Of a DNA stretch of 64,000 bases, positions 63,516 through 64,000 are shown piece after piece. The translations under genes and the position numbers were made by a program. How positions within the stretch are numbered: position 1 is the stretch's first letter; every line of letters starts with the position of its first letter. Origin of the DNA: Porphyrobacter sp. (lineage in GTDB: Bacteria > Pseudomonadota > Alphaproteobacteria > Sphingomonadales > Sphingomonadaceae); the NCBI GenBank assembly GCA_027531395.1, contig JAPZRO010000005.1:1-64000 (forward strand). Direction: 5' to 3'. The notes under the pieces are model-generated. The model saw only the letters and a program-made list of their open reading frames with translations, was not told the DNA's origin and did not search any database.

Positions 63516-64000
63516 GCGAAGACATCGAAATCCAGGACCGCGAAGCCCGCGAGGCAGCGGCCAAGGTCGCCGATTACGAGCATGGCTGGTCGGCCGATAT
63601 CGACACCGAGTTCGCACCCAAGGGCCTGAACGAGGACACCGTCCGCTTCATCAGCGCCAAGAAGAACGAACCCGAATGGATGCTCGAATGGCGCCTCAAG
63701 GCCTTCCGCCTGTGGCAGACCATGGAAGAGCCCGGCTGGGCCAAGGTCGGCTATCCGAAGATCGACTATCAGGACGCCTATTACTACGCCGCGCCCAAAA
63801 AGAAGGCGACCATCGCCAGCCTCGACGAGCTCGATCCCGAGATCAAGGCGGTCTACGACAAGCTCGGCATCCCCGTAGCGGAGCAGGAAGTGCTCGCCGG
63901 GGTCGAAGGCGCGCGCAAGGTCGCGGTGGATGCGGTGTTCGATAGCGTCTCTGTCGCCACCACCTTCCGCGAGGAGCTGAAGCGCGCGGGCGTGATCTTC
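63512..64000 (+). CDS. sufB: Fe-S cluster assembly protein SufB (5' part)
   Basis: The reading frame is open to the last base, giving 163 residues of an expected 480 or so. The start MSEDIEIQDREAREAAAKV and the segment FISAKKNEPEWMLEWRLKAFRLW identify SufB, the scaffold subunit of the SufBCD complex. The gene is coupled to the Rrf2 regulator. The rest of the operon lies outside the window. Confidence 0.93.
   Translation, partial: MSEDIEIQDREAREAAAKVADYEHGWSADIDTEFAPKGLNEDTVRFISAKKNEPEWMLEWRLKAFRLWQTMEEPGWAKVGYPKIDYQDAYYYAAPKKKATIASLDELDPEIKAVYDKLGIPVAEQEVLAGVEGARKVAVDAVFDSVSVATTFREELKRAGVIF

Overview
The window is 64 kb of GC-rich chromosome from an alphaproteobacterium, most likely Sphingomonadales and probably Erythrobacteraceae. 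The evidence is gene content and order: the hemE/rho/mnmE/mnmG/rsmG/parAB block, a PopZ-type DUF2497 gene next to tolC and a PCMT-like gene, CarD, UrcA, a ThiS-ThiG fusion and sphingomonad-type proteins of unknown function. Nearly every base is coding. No IS element, prophage, CRISPR array, rRNA or tRNA was recognised. The taxonomic call is inference from protein content, not from a marker-gene comparison.

The core of the window is the replication origin and centromere region. The hemE/PDRP intergenic gap (27510-27834) corresponds to the hemE/RP001 position of the Caulobacter and Rickettsia origins. It carries an AT-rich stretch beside hemE and several degenerate DnaA-box-like 9-mers. Genes left of it (hemE, hemJ, rho, mnmE, mnmG, rsmG, parA, parB) read left and genes right of it (PDRP, maf, aroE, coaE, dnaQ, hpf, ptsN) read right, so both arms run away from the gap. 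Five perfect and one single-mismatch parS palindromes lie between 18745 and 22061, about 5-9 kb from the proposed origin. Four of the six sit inside the coding sequences of rsmG, mnmG and mnmE, which read through them in three different frames. A PopZ-family gene lies at 39.2-39.7 kb, so origin, centromere, ParAB and a probable polar anchor all fall within about 21 kb.

Layout. 0-0.2 kb: a 64-bp-armed inverted repeat around G/C homopolymers, possibly an assembly artefact. 0.3-4.6 kb (minus): DUF167, gamma-carbonic anhydrase, GNAT, hemB, M23 peptidase. 4.7-10.3 kb (plus): Suv3-like helicase, S4 protein, ferredoxin, CarD and two lipoproteins. 10.3-16.8 kb: TsaC/Sua5-type enzyme, acyl-CoA dehydrogenase, DUF815 ATPase, PQQ-type dehydrogenase, free-Met sulfoxide reductase and a glycine-zipper protein. 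16.9-27.5 kb: parB to hemE, interrupted by a dienelactone hydrolase/SnoaL pair and a BLUF photoreceptor. 27.8-34.4 kb: PDRP-maf-aroE-coaE-dnaQ, hpf-ptsN, a thioesterase, DUF1491 and a cell-wall hydrolase. 34.5-41.9 kb (mostly minus): xthA, an A-type Fe-S carrier, CBS protein, 2Fe-2S protein, S9 peptidase, DUF2497/PopZ, tolC and PCMT-like. 42-49 kb: fumC, a LytS/LytTR-type two-component pair, UrcA, a phosphoesterase, rpsI-rplM. 49-55 kb: cutA, ctaA, a MerC-like protein behind a Zur/Fur-like palindrome, thiSG, a Ca2+/H+ antiporter and a HEPN-motif orphan. 55-64 kb: acyl-CoA synthetase, gamma-glutamyltransferase, pyrD, a candidate small RNA, a DUF885 peptidase, an AraC-like regulator, an Rrf2 regulator and the start of sufB.

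Heme biosynthesis recurs (hemB, hemE, hemJ, ctaA), as do Fe-S genes (fdxA, an A-type carrier, a 2Fe-2S protein, Rrf2-sufB). Most operons are translationally coupled through 1- or 4-nt stop/start overlaps, which fixes many start codons.
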